Source of the DNA: Bolinopsis microptera
Lineage: Eukaryota > Ctenophora > Tentaculata > Lobata > Bolinopsidae
Direction of reading: 5' to 3'
Assembly (NCBI RefSeq): GCF_026151205.1
Contig: NW_026971853.1
Coordinates: forward strand, 1 to 28,178
Length of the DNA stretch: 28,178 bases
Of the stretch, positions 8,890 through 18,960 are shown piece by piece. The position numbers and the translations under genes are program-made. The notes under the pieces are model-generated. The model was not told the origin of the DNA, ran no database searches, and saw only the letters and a list, made by a program, of their open reading frames with translations. Position 1 is the stretch's first letter; the number at the start of each line of letters is the position of its first letter.

Positions 8890-9580
8890 GCTTTGGAAGT
8901 GAGGAAAAACCAAAGGGCCCTGGGGGGGGGTGCCCAATGGAAGTTGTATGGAAAATCCCGGGATTGCGTTTAAGGGGTCCCCCAGATACGGGGGGGTGTT
9001 CCCCGGCACAGGGCCGAGGGGGGCCCTTCCTTTCTATATTTGGCTCTGGAAAACAAAAGGGGGATGGTCACCAGACCCCCCGCAAAAAAAAAAATTTATG
9101 GATGTTTTTTACGAGAATGGGGGGATGGCACTTAAAAAAATTTACTGGAAAAAGAGCGGGGGAGGGGGGGCTAACGCCAAAGGTGTATGGGGAAAAACCT
9201 CACAGAGCAATTTTTGGGTAAGGGAAAACTGCACGGGGATTGGGGCCCCTTAGCAGGTCATTTTTTGCCAGCTGAAAAAAACTTTCTGAGGGTCACACTT
9301 TTCTTTTTTTCGGGAAAAAACCCCTTCAAAAGGGCCCGGGGGAATTGCCGCCGCCTTGGGTTTCAACCAAAAAAGGCGGCGGGGGTTTGGGCCAAAAAAT
9401 TTTGCGGCGGCGGTTGGGGGGTTTTCGGGGGCGTGGGGCCCCTTGTGGGGGCCCAATTGGGGGATTTTCAGTTTGGAAATCGGGCCCAAAAAAAAAGGGA
9501 AAAAAACCCCTTTTCTTAGGTAAAACCCCAATCCAAAACCTTTACCCCCTAAAAAAATTTTACTTAGTATTTAATAATGT
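8890..9580 (+). repeat. repeat unit A (first tandem copy, ~690 bp)
   Basis: It aligns along its length with 9581-10260. Shared landmarks include TTGTATGG near 8944, TTCTATATTTGG near 9030, GGATGGCACTTAAAAAAATTT near 9122, a GCCGCCGCC / GGCGGCGG stem (9347-9355 with 9375-9385 or 9404-9413), a TTTTCAGTTTGG motif near 9465 and CTTAGGTAAAA near 9515. A weaker similarity at about 8640-8740 may be the tail of an earlier copy. Confidence 0.7.
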
Positions 9581-10260
9581 TTAGAAGTTGGGAAAAATTA
9601 AAAGCTAAGGGGTGGGGAGGGTGTCACCCAAAAATGAAAACTTGTATGGGAAGTCGGGGATATGCGTAGGGATTTCTCAAGAAGCCTTTTTTCCCCCGGC
9701 TTACAGTCGAAGTCCACCTTCTATATTGGCCTGAAAAAATGGATGTCAGGCCAGGGAAACCCTTCGCAAAAACGAAAAAATTGAAGGGGGTTTTTTAATA
9801 CGGAAAAATGCTGGGATGGCAATTTAAAAAAATTTTGGAAAAGGAAAAAGCGGCCCGGGGGGGGGCAACGCTAAGGTGTTGGGGGACACCCCAAAGCCCC
9901 CTGAAAAAATTTAGTCAACGGAGGATGAGGACTAGCGGTTTTATTTTTGCCCGGGGAAAGAAAAAATTTTTGAGTCATCCAAAACTTTCCTTTGGGGAAA
10001 ACCTTTTTCAAGGCAAGTGGGGTTGTTTCGCCGCCCCGGGTTTTAAAAAAACCCAAAAACGGCGGCGGGGCGGGGGGGGGGCCAAAAAAATTTGGGGGGG
10101 GGGGGGGCGTTTTGGCGGCGTGGCCCTTGTACAATTGGCAGTTTCAGTTTTTGAACCCCCCCGGAAAAAAAAGGAAAAATTTCATTGCTTAGGTAAAAAA
10201 AGTCAATTTTCCTTTTCCGAAAAAGGATTGACCCAAAGGGGATTTAATATGTTTTAGAAA
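9581..10260 (+). repeat. repeat unit B (second tandem copy)
   Basis: It follows unit A directly with the same order of landmarks: CTTGTATGGG near 9640, TTCTATATTGG near 9720, GGATGGCAATTTAAAAAAATTT near 9814, a GCCGCC / GGCGGCGG stem (10030-10070), TTTCAGTTTTTGAAC near 10142, TTGCTTAGGTAAAAA near 10187 and AAAGGATTGACCC near 10222. The sequence after it (10285-10560) also matches the region after unit C. Confidence 0.7.
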
Positions 10261-10991
10261 ATTTGCAAAAATTTTTTACTTAAAAAAATTTATCGTTGAT
10301 ATATGCATGGAATTCCCCCCCAAATTTTTTCCCTTTTTAAAAAAAATTGCCCAAAAGGGTAAATCGAAAAAATTTGGGCCGTTTAAAAAATGCTTAAAAG
10401 GGATTTTTAAAAAACTATATTCCAGGCCAAAAAATTTTTTTAAAAAAATTTTTTTTAAATTTTTTAAAAAATTTTTTAATTTTTTTTTGGGGGTAATTTG
10501 AAACCCTTTTATTCGGGGGGGCGGCCCTTTTTTCCCCCGCCGAAAAAATTGTTCGGGCGTTTGGGGGGGGGTGGGGCTAAAAAAACCTCCCGGGGGGGCG
10601 GGGGGGGCCCCTTCCCCCCCCCGTTTATTTAAAAACATTTTTAAAGCAACACGTACGTTTTTAAAACGTTCGGGAGGGGGGGGGGAAACCCAATTTTCAA
10701 AAAGTAAAAATACTCATTAACATTTTGAAAACAGGATTTGGGAAAATTATTTTTTTTGCCTTTTTTACTACTTTCCCTTTTTTCCCCCGGGGGGTTTTTA
10801 CGGACGGGGGTTTTTTTAACGGGGGCCGGGGTTTTGTATGGTTCGAGAAAAAAAAATTGGTGGAAAATTTTCTCAAAACCCACCCCAAACATTTTCCCGG
10901 GGCGCCTTTTTACCGGTGGGCCAACCTTTCAATTTTTAGATTCAAAAAATTTTTTTTCTCAGATGTAAAAATTTTTTCCTTAAAAAGAGGG

Positions 10992-11410
10992 TTTTACCAA
11001 AAACCCTAACAGGGGGAGGGGGTGGAGCCCTTGGCCCCCTGGGGCCCCCCTCTTTTTTCCCAAAAAACAAAAGGCAAGGGAACAATTTGAATTGGGGGTA
11101 ACCAAATGCAAAATGTACCGAGGAAAAAAATCGGTCCCCCCCTCGATTTTTTCCCCCCCCATTTTTTCTTGGGCTTACGAATTGTAAAAAAAAGGTTTCG
11201 AAATTTTAAAAAAATTTTAATTTTTATTTTTTAATTGTAAATGAAAAAGGGAAAAAAACCCCAGGGAACCGATTTTTTATTTTTTGGTATTTTTGCATTT
11301 TTTAACGGCATTCAAATTGATATCATTGCCTTTTTGTTTTTTTTGGGAAAGAAGAGGACACTGGCAAAAGCCCCCACTCTACCCATGATTATGGGGGGTT
11401 TTTGGTAAAA
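10992..11410. repeat. palindromic fold-back element, copy D1
   Basis: The ends are exact: TTTTACCAAAAACCC (10992-11006) is the reverse complement of 11396-11410. Pairing continues inward over about 150 bp per arm. Landmarks are CTCTTTTTTCCCAAAAAACA (near 11050) against TGTTTTTTTTGGGAAAGAAGAG (near 11335), AATTTGAATT against ATTCAAATT, and AATCGGTCC against GGAACCGATT. The middle (about 11150-11250) is A/T-rich. This fits a non-autonomous fold-back element or a chimeric fold-back read. Confidence 0.65.
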
Positions 11411-12659
11411 TATTCATTTCTCTTTTTTTTTTATTATAAAGTCCCCGGGACTTTTTAAAAAGCCCGAAATGTAAATATAACCCCTTCATTTAAATTAAAA
11501 GGGAGGGGATTTCCAAAAAAAAATTTCGAAAATTTTTCCTTTTGAAAAAAATTTTTTCCTTGTTTTAGGTAAGCCTTTCCCCGGGTTCCTTGGGGGTGAA
11601 TATGGGCCCCCCTTTTTTTTTCTCAAATTTGGGGGTTTGGGATTAAAATTCCATTTTTAAATTGGGAATTGGGGAAAATGTTCGTGGGGGAAGCAAATTT
11701 TTTTCAAAATACGGGGTTTTTGCAAAAAATTTTTAACCTTTTCGCCCCCGTTGCAAAACCTTTTAGGGGGGGGAAATTTTTTCGTTTGGGCCATCCCCCA
11801 AAAAGAAAAACCCCCCTTTAAAAATTTTTTGCTGAGGTGTTTTATATATTTTTTTTTTGATAGCTGGCAAAAAAATTTTTTAAAAAATATTTTTTAAAAA
11901 AAAAACTGTAATCCAAACGGTACTTTCCCCCAAAAAAAAATTTTGGGGGGAAAAAAACAGCAATTTTTAGGATTTTAGGCAATTTTTTTCTTCCCCAAAT
12001 TTTTGGGGGGGTGGTCCCCCCCACCCGTTTGCAAATTTTTTTGATTTTTTAACCCTTTAAAAAAAAATAGGGGGGCCCATTGGAACACAAATTTTAGAGC
12101 TTTAAAGGGGGCCAAAAAAGAGCTCCCCAACCAAAAAGGGATGGGAAAACCCCCGAAAGAAAACTAGAACGTAAAAAAATTTTTTTTTTTATAAAATTAT
12201 TTTTTTTAAAAAAAAAGCACTAACTTCAATAGCGGGAAAAAACTTTATGAAGGAGCAAGCTAGAAAAAAAATTTCCCGGAGATTTTCAGAAATGTTTTAA
12301 AAAAAACCCCCCAAAATTTTTTTCCTTTTAAAATTTTTTTAAAAAAAATTTTTTAATAAAAAATTACTCCCCTTAAAGGGGGGTAAAAAACGTTTTTTAC
12401 AAAAAAATTACTTTGTTTAAAAAAACAAGTTTTTAAAAAAAGGGGTTTTAACCCGGGGTGGGAAAAGTCATCCAAGGGTTGGGGTGATGGACGTTGGGGA
12501 AATTAATTTTTTTTTTAACATAAAAAGTTTAACTAAAGTCCCCCAAACTTTTTCTTCAAGCCCGTGGCCGGGGAATGGCTGTTCCTTTTTTTTTACTTTG
12601 GGAAAAACTACGGGGGAACCCCCTTAAATAAAAAGGGCTTAATTTTTATTTGGCCAAGG

Positions 12660-12900
12660 GCGGTTTTTCCCTGAAAATTTATATTATTTCCCCACATGCT
12701 GGCAAGCCACCGGGGGCCCTTTTTTTTTGTGGGTATTTTTCTTTGTACCCCCCCTTTTTTATTTTTTACCCCCTTTACTTTTTTTTTATTTTTCCCCCCC
12801 CTTTGGAAAAAACCCTTTTTACCAAAAACCCCCCCTTTTTTGGGGGCCACGGGGGAAAGCGTGCACTCTGGCCGGGGGGGGGCGGGGCCAAAGGCCCCCC
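12660..12900 (+). repeat. dispersed repeat E, forward copy
   Basis: It is the reverse-complement relative of 15730-15995. The order of landmarks is GAAAATTTA, GGCAAGC, GGGGGCCCTTTTTTTT, TACCCCCCC, CCCTTTACTTTT, CCCCCCTTTGG, then GTGCACTCTGGCCGGG. Run lengths differ throughout. The last GC-rich part loosely resembles the array at 28011-28145. Confidence 0.5.
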
Positions 12901-14640
12901 CGCCTCCGGTAGGGGTTTTTTTTTCAGGCAAAAGGAACCTTTTTTCGGAAAAATCGTTTAAGCCCGATTTTTTTTTTTTGGTTTAAAAAAAAATTCTAAT
13001 TTTGGTCCAAAGATGACAGGGGGAAAAAAAAAAAATAGTTTAAAAGTTTGAGATTTTTAAAAAAAAATTTTTAAAAAAAAAAACTCGCCAAACAAAGGGT
13101 TTTTTAAAAAAAAAATCGGTAAAAAAAAAAACCCCCCCAAAAAAAAAACGCCTATTTCAGGTGCCCCTTAAAAAAAAAACCAAACCCCTGTTTAAAAATT
13201 TGAAATTACAGATTCGAAAAAATTTTTTTCCCCGGGGGGGTTAGGACGTTGACCAAATCGACTGCAAAAAAAGTTTTTGGTTTCTCGGATTTTCGGGGGA
13301 AAAAAAAGGGTTTTTTTTAGAAAAAAAACCCCGTTTTTTCGATGTTTGTCCTTGAAATAAATTACCCTATTTAAAAATATTTCAGGGGGTAGGGGGGCCC
13401 CTTTTTCCGTTCCCCAAAATTTTTTAGGGGCCCTTAATTTTTTAATTTTTCCCCCCTAGATTTTAAAAGGTAAAAAAAAAATAACCACCCCCCTTTTCCG
13501 CCACAGGTTCTTGAAAATAATTGTTTTTTTCCATTTTATTCATTGTATAAAAAAAAATTATTTTGGGGGGGGGGTCCATGAACCACCCCTTTGATGGGGC
13601 TCATCAATTTAAACCGTTTTTTTAAAAAACTTATTTTTTTGGGCCCAAAATAAAAAAAATTTTTAAGATTAATTTTTTAAAAAAACCCTTTAAGGAGTAA
13701 TTTTTTTTTCAAAAAAAAATCTGGGGGAAAATTTTTATCTTAGAAAAATTTTTTCAAACATTTTTGAAAAATCTACCGGAAAAATTTTTTTTTAGTTTTC
13801 TCCTTTCATAAAGATATTTTTTTCATTGAAGTTTGTTTTTTTTTTGAAAGAATTTTATTTTTTATTAAAAAAAAAATCCCCAATTTTGCGGGATTTAGTT
13901 TTCTCTGGTTGGGGTTTGGGGGGGATTTTGCCTTTGGGGTTTTTGGGAGCTTTTTTTTGGGTTTTTTTTATATATAAATTGGCATTAGGGGGTTGTTTTT
14001 AAAAAAATTTTAAAATCGAAAAAAAATTTTGGCCCAAAAACGTGGGGGGGGCACGCCCCAAATTGATAGGAAAAAATCGCCAAAAAAAAACCCCTGAAAA
14101 ATTTGTTTTTTTTTCGTCATTTTTTTGTCCCAAAAATTTAGAGTGGGGCCCTTGGTGATTTTTCATTTTTTTTTTTGAAAAAACTTTTTTAAACTTTTGC
14201 TTTTATTTAAACAAAAACCCATATATTAAAAAACCCCCCCAATCATGCAAAAAAATTTACGGGGGTTTTTAATATTGGATGGCCACGCAAAAAGCCCGCT
14301 CAAAAAATTTGCCGTGCGAAAGGTGAGTTTTTTCCCTTTTATTTCCCTTTTATTTTTCCCCAAACCAAATTTTTTTTTGGCCCCGGACGTTTTAAATTTG
14401 TTCAAAAAAATGAATTTAAAAATTTTCCAATTGAAGAGTATTAAAAGGGTATTTTCAAGTCCAAAGATCGACCGTATGATTTCCCCCAAACAAAAAGGAA
14501 AAAAGTTTTTAAAGGAAAAATTTAAAAAAATTGGTTTTAAATTCCTCCTTTTTAAAAAGAAAAATTTCAGTTTTATTTCGGGGGCTTTTTTTTTAAAAAA
14601 AAAACCCTGGGCCCATTATTTAAAAACAAAAAAAGGGTGA

Positions 14641-15267
14641 TATTTAACCAAAAAACCCCCTAATCCCTGGGGTTTGGGGGTGGGGGGCCCCCCTTTCCCG
14701 TGTTCTTTTTTTCCCAAAAAAAAAAAAATAAAATTATTTGGGGGGGGGGGACCCGGTTCTCAAATGGGAAAAAATGTACCGGGGAATGAAATCGGGGTCG
14801 CTCGGGCTTTTTCCCTTTTCCCCTTTTTTACAAATTTTTTAAAAAAATTAAAAAAAAAACCCCAAAGGGCAACTGTTTTTCCCGGCCAAAAAAAAAGATT
14901 TTTAAAAAAAACTTTAGCTAAATTTTAATTTTTTTAAATTAACTAACCCCACCCCCACCCCCCAAAATACTAGGTATCGAACCCCAAAACGCCCAACCCA
15001 AAGAATTTTTACAAAATCTGATTTTGGGGTTTTTACCAAATTCCCAAAACGAAAAAAAAAATATTAAAAATTCGTAAAGGGCCCCCTGAATGAATGGGAA
15101 AAAAGCGGGAGCGACCGATTTTCCCCCCCGGTTTCATTTTTGCATTTTTTAGAAAAAAGGTTCCCAAAAAAATTTTAAAATCATTTCCTTTTTGTTTTTG
15201 GGGAAAAAGAGGACACTGGGGGGTCCCCCTCTTTTCCCATGGTTATTGGGTTTTTTGGGTCAAATTA
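14641..15267. repeat. palindromic fold-back element, copy D2
   Basis: The left arm (about 14641-14812) resembles the left arm of D1 and the right arm (about 15103-15267) resembles its right arm. GGGGAAAAAGAGGACACTGG near 15198 corresponds to GGGAAAGAAGAGGACACTGG near 11345. The arms pair with each other, including AATCGGGGTCGCTCGGG against GGGAGCGACCGATT. The spacer is longer than in D1, about 290 bp. Confidence 0.6.
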
Positions 15268-15729
15268 AGTATTTATATTTGTTTTTATTCCCCGACAAAA
15301 TCTTGTCCCCTAAAAAAACCAGGGGGCAGGGGTAAAAAAAACCCAATTTTTTCCCGATGCTCCTGAAAACTTGAAAAACTTTTTTTTACATCGATTGGTC
15401 AAAAAAGTCTAGGGGCGGGGCCCTGCAAAAGTTTTCCGATTCCCCAACTCAAATTTTAAAAAATGGTTTTTTTTTGGGGCCCCTGGAATTTTTGGCGAAA
15501 TTTCGGGTTTTTTTTTTACCGGAATTTTTGTTCCCCGTTCTGGGGGAGTTTTTTTTTTTGGGGAAAAATTTTTTAAAAAAAACTCCAAAAAAAAAAACTT
15601 TTTTTTTTATTTTTTGGGAACCCCTTTTTTGCATCAAATTAGGGGAAATTTTTTGAACTAAAAAAAAAATCTGCTGAAAGACTTTTTGATGGGGGTTTTA
15701 ATGGCCTGAAAAAAAATCCCCTGGGGCCG

Positions 15730-15995
15730 GGGGGGGGGGGGTTTTGGCCCTTCGGGGCCCCCCGGGCCCTCCGGCCGGGAGTGCCCCCCTTTTTTGCGTG
15801 CACGGGGAAAGGGTTCCGGGGGGGGCGGTACCAAAGGGGGGGTAAAAAGGGGGGTTTTTTAATAGTAAAGGGGAAAAAAAATTAGAAAGGGGGGGGTTTT
15901 ACATATAAAACCCCCAAAAAAAAGGGGCCCCCCCCCCCTGTGCTTGCCAAACCACTGGATAAGGCAAGTTTTTTGAAATTTTTTGTAAATTTTCC
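15730..15995 (-). repeat. dispersed repeat E, inverted copy
   Basis: Read on the minus strand it gives GGAAAATTTAC, GGCAAGCAC, GGGGCCCCTTTTTTTT, AAAACCCCCCC, CCCCTTTACTATT, CCCCCCCTTTGG, then GGGCACTCCCGGCCGGAG, in the same order as 12660-12900. The two copies face each other about 2.8 kb apart. Confidence 0.5.
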
Positions 15996-18349
15996 GGGGG
16001 TGACCCCCCACTGTCGTTTTCCCCCCCTTAGCTTCACTAAAAAAATCGTCTTCGGGGGCGATTAGGGGGACCCCCCCCCCACTTCTCGCGGGCGGGTCAT
16101 TCAAAAAAAAACCAAAAAAAATTTTTTTTTCCCCCCATTGCCAAAAACCCCTTTTGAAACAAGTGAATTACAATAATTGGGTTGAAAAATAAAAAAAGGG
16201 GAAAATGGGGGCTCGTGGTTAATAAAAACTTTGATGGGAAAAAAAAAAAAATTTTTTTTTCGAAAGGGAAAAATTTTCACGTTTTTTTAACATTTTGTTT
16301 AGAATTATGAAAAAATTTTACTGATTTAAAATTGATTCATGGGTTTTTTGAACAGTTTTTTTAATTAAAATTTTAAGTTTTTTTTAAATTTTTTCTTTTT
16401 TTTCTTTTTTTTTTTCATTATGTGGGGGGTTTTGCAAAACCTAAGTATTAAAAAAAATTTGGGCCCTTTTTTTTAAATCAACTTTTTGGGGACCCAATAA
16501 AAAAATAGACAAAAGGGGGAAATTGGGGGAAAAAAAAGGGGAAAATTTTTTTTTCAATTTTAAGCCAAAAAGAAAGCCCCCCAAAAAAAAAACCCCCCCC
16601 CCCTTTACAACCCAAAGTTTCCCTAAATTTTTTTTGGGGTATAAAACCAACAAAAAAAATAAATTTGGGCAAACCCATCCCCTTGGGGGGAAACCCCCAA
16701 AAGCTTTTAGGGGGCGGGCGGGGGTTTTTTTAAAAAGGGGGGCCGGTGAAAAATGGGGTTTTGGGAAAAAAAAAGGCGGGAAAATTACCCTAAAAACCCC
16801 CCCACTTTATCCCGGTTAAAAAATCCCCCGGAAGGTAAACTCTTTTTGTTTTTGGCACTAGTTTTAAACCCCCTTTTGTCTATTTCTTTTTATAAAAAAC
16901 AAAAAGCATTTAGGCGTTTTTTAAAATTTTAAACCCCCCCCCCCCATAGGAAATAGATTTACCGTCAAAAAAAAATATTTTTTTTCCCCCCTTTTTCTCA
17001 AGGGGAAAAGGGCCAGGGTTGGAAAAATAAAAAAGATTGCCAGCTTGTTTTTGACGCATTTTGGGGGCCCAGGAGCAATTTTAAAAAGAAAAAAAACCCC
17101 CCTGAAGAAGTTTTTTTCCCCCTGCCCCGAACAAACCAAAATCGTTTCGGAGTAAGGGAAAAAAATTGGTTTTCCAAGAAAAGTGGGAAAAAAAAAACTT
17201 CGTTTGAAAACAAAAAAAAGCTTTACCCTAAAAAAAGGTTCAAAAAAAAGCTTTTTGGTTAAGAAAAAACCATACCTGCTCTACCCCCAACCCAAGGGGA
17301 AAAAAAACCCGATGTAAACCCCCCATGGCTGAGGGACAAAACCCCCAAAAAATTAAAAAACGGGGGACGGGGGGGGGGTTTTGGCTGGAAAAAAAAAACC
17401 CCCCACTTCTACAGACCCCCGCCCCCTTCTGTGCAAACCAGCCCGAAATCCCCCCATAGGAACCTCCTGAAAAAAGGGGGCCCCCCCTTTGTGGGCATCA
17501 TTAAAAAAAGGGGACGGGAAATCCATTTGCTTAAAAAAAATGTCCTGTTTTAAAAGAAAACCCGGGACAAAGAAAAAAAAAAAGCACCCCCTTCACAAAA
17601 AAACTCCCCAAAAAAAGTCCAAATTCCCCGAAAAAAAAATTTTTGAGGATTACATTTTTGGGGGGACCGAAAAATTTTTTTTTTTTAATCTATTTCGTGG
17701 AAAGATTTTCCTTAAAAATAAAAGGGTATTACTTGTATCCTTTTTTTTTTTTGAAAACTTTTTGAAAACCCTTTAATTATTTTTTTAAGTATTATGGTTT
17801 TTTTTTTTTTTTTTGGGTTGGGGGTTTAAATTTTATTTTAAAAAAAGATTGGGGGGTCTGGGGCACATTGTTTTAAAATTTTGTAATGATCTTTTCTAAA
17901 ATTTTTTTTAATTTCCCAAAAATTTTTCTAATTTTAAAATTTCTAATTTCTCAAAAAATTATTTGGGGGGCAATAGTTTTAATTTTTCTCTAAAAATTTA
18001 AATAGCCTTTTTGTGGTTTTGTTTTGTAAGCTTATTTAGTAAACGGGGCAATGCCCCGGGGGGGGGGGCAGGTTTGCCGGAAAAAGGGGAAAAAATTTTT
18101 ACTTTCATGCGTGGAAAAAATTAAAAAAAAAAAAACATAAAAAGATGGGGTTTTTTTAAAATTAAAAAAAACCCCAAAAATTTTAGCTGGGAAAATGTTT
18201 TCCAAAAAAATAAGATTCTGATGATGTTGATAAACCATAAGGGGGGGGGAAAAAAATCAAAATTGGTCGGAAAAAATATTCCGAAAAATTCTGATCCGGG
18301 GGGTTTTACTGTAGTTAGGATCCGGTCTATAAGCCTTTACTAGCCCAAA

Positions 18350-18960
18350 ATGGGTTGGGTGCCGCCGCCGGTCCGTTTTTTCAAAACCAAAAAAACGGGC
18401 GGCGGGCGTGGCCAAAAATTAAGCGGGCGGGGGGCGGCGTTCCCGGCGGCGGGTTGGGGCCTGTGGAACCAAAATTGGGGGAGTTTTCAGTTTTGTGGAA
18501 CTCGGACAAAAAAAGGGAAAAATTCATTTGCTTAGGATAAAAACTAAGGCCAATCCTTTTACCGTAAAGGATTGACCCTTAAATTATTAATAAACGTTTT
18601 TTAAAAAGGGTTGGGAAATATTCCAACTTTAAATTCCAATCGTTTTTAATCGGGATGAACATGAAAATTCACAATTTCATGAAAAAAATTGCATATGGCT
18701 TTTTTATCGAAAAACTTTCTTTGGGGGGCGGTCCCGAACACATGCTTAAAGGGGATTTTTATAACTATATTCAAACAATTTTTTTTCAAATTTTTTTTCA
18801 TTGGGAAATTTTTTTAAATTTTTTTTGGGGTAAATTTTTTGGAAAAATTCAAACTTAAAAAAAAATTTCCACGTTTTTTACCCGGGGGCCGTTTTTGCGG
18901 CCGCCCGATTAAAAAATTGTTTTTTTTGGCCGCCGGGGGCGTGGGCTAAACACTCGGCAA
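18350..18960 (+). repeat. repeat unit C with shared 3' flank
   Basis: It repeats the downstream half of units A and B: the GCCGCCGCC / GGGCGGCGGGCG stem (18361-18369 and 18397-18408), GTGGCCAAAAATT, TTTTCAGTTTTGTGGAAC, TTGCTTAGG and a 9-bp hairpin (CAATCCTTT / AAAGGATTG, 18551-18574). The match with the flank of unit B goes on: 18743-18772 matches 10391-10422 nearly base for base, and the GC-rich stretch near 18885-18930 matches 10510-10560. The upstream half of the unit is not recognisable here. The function is unknown; it may be a dispersed transposable element. Confidence 0.65.

Noticed and set aside
7467-10257. Many open frames of 60-150 codons on both strands in the first part of the noisy block
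   Set aside because: They are Lys/Gly/Pro/Phe-rich, the products of AAA, GGG, CCC and TTT runs, and overlap each other on opposite strands. Run-rich DNA lacks stop codons, so long frames are expected.
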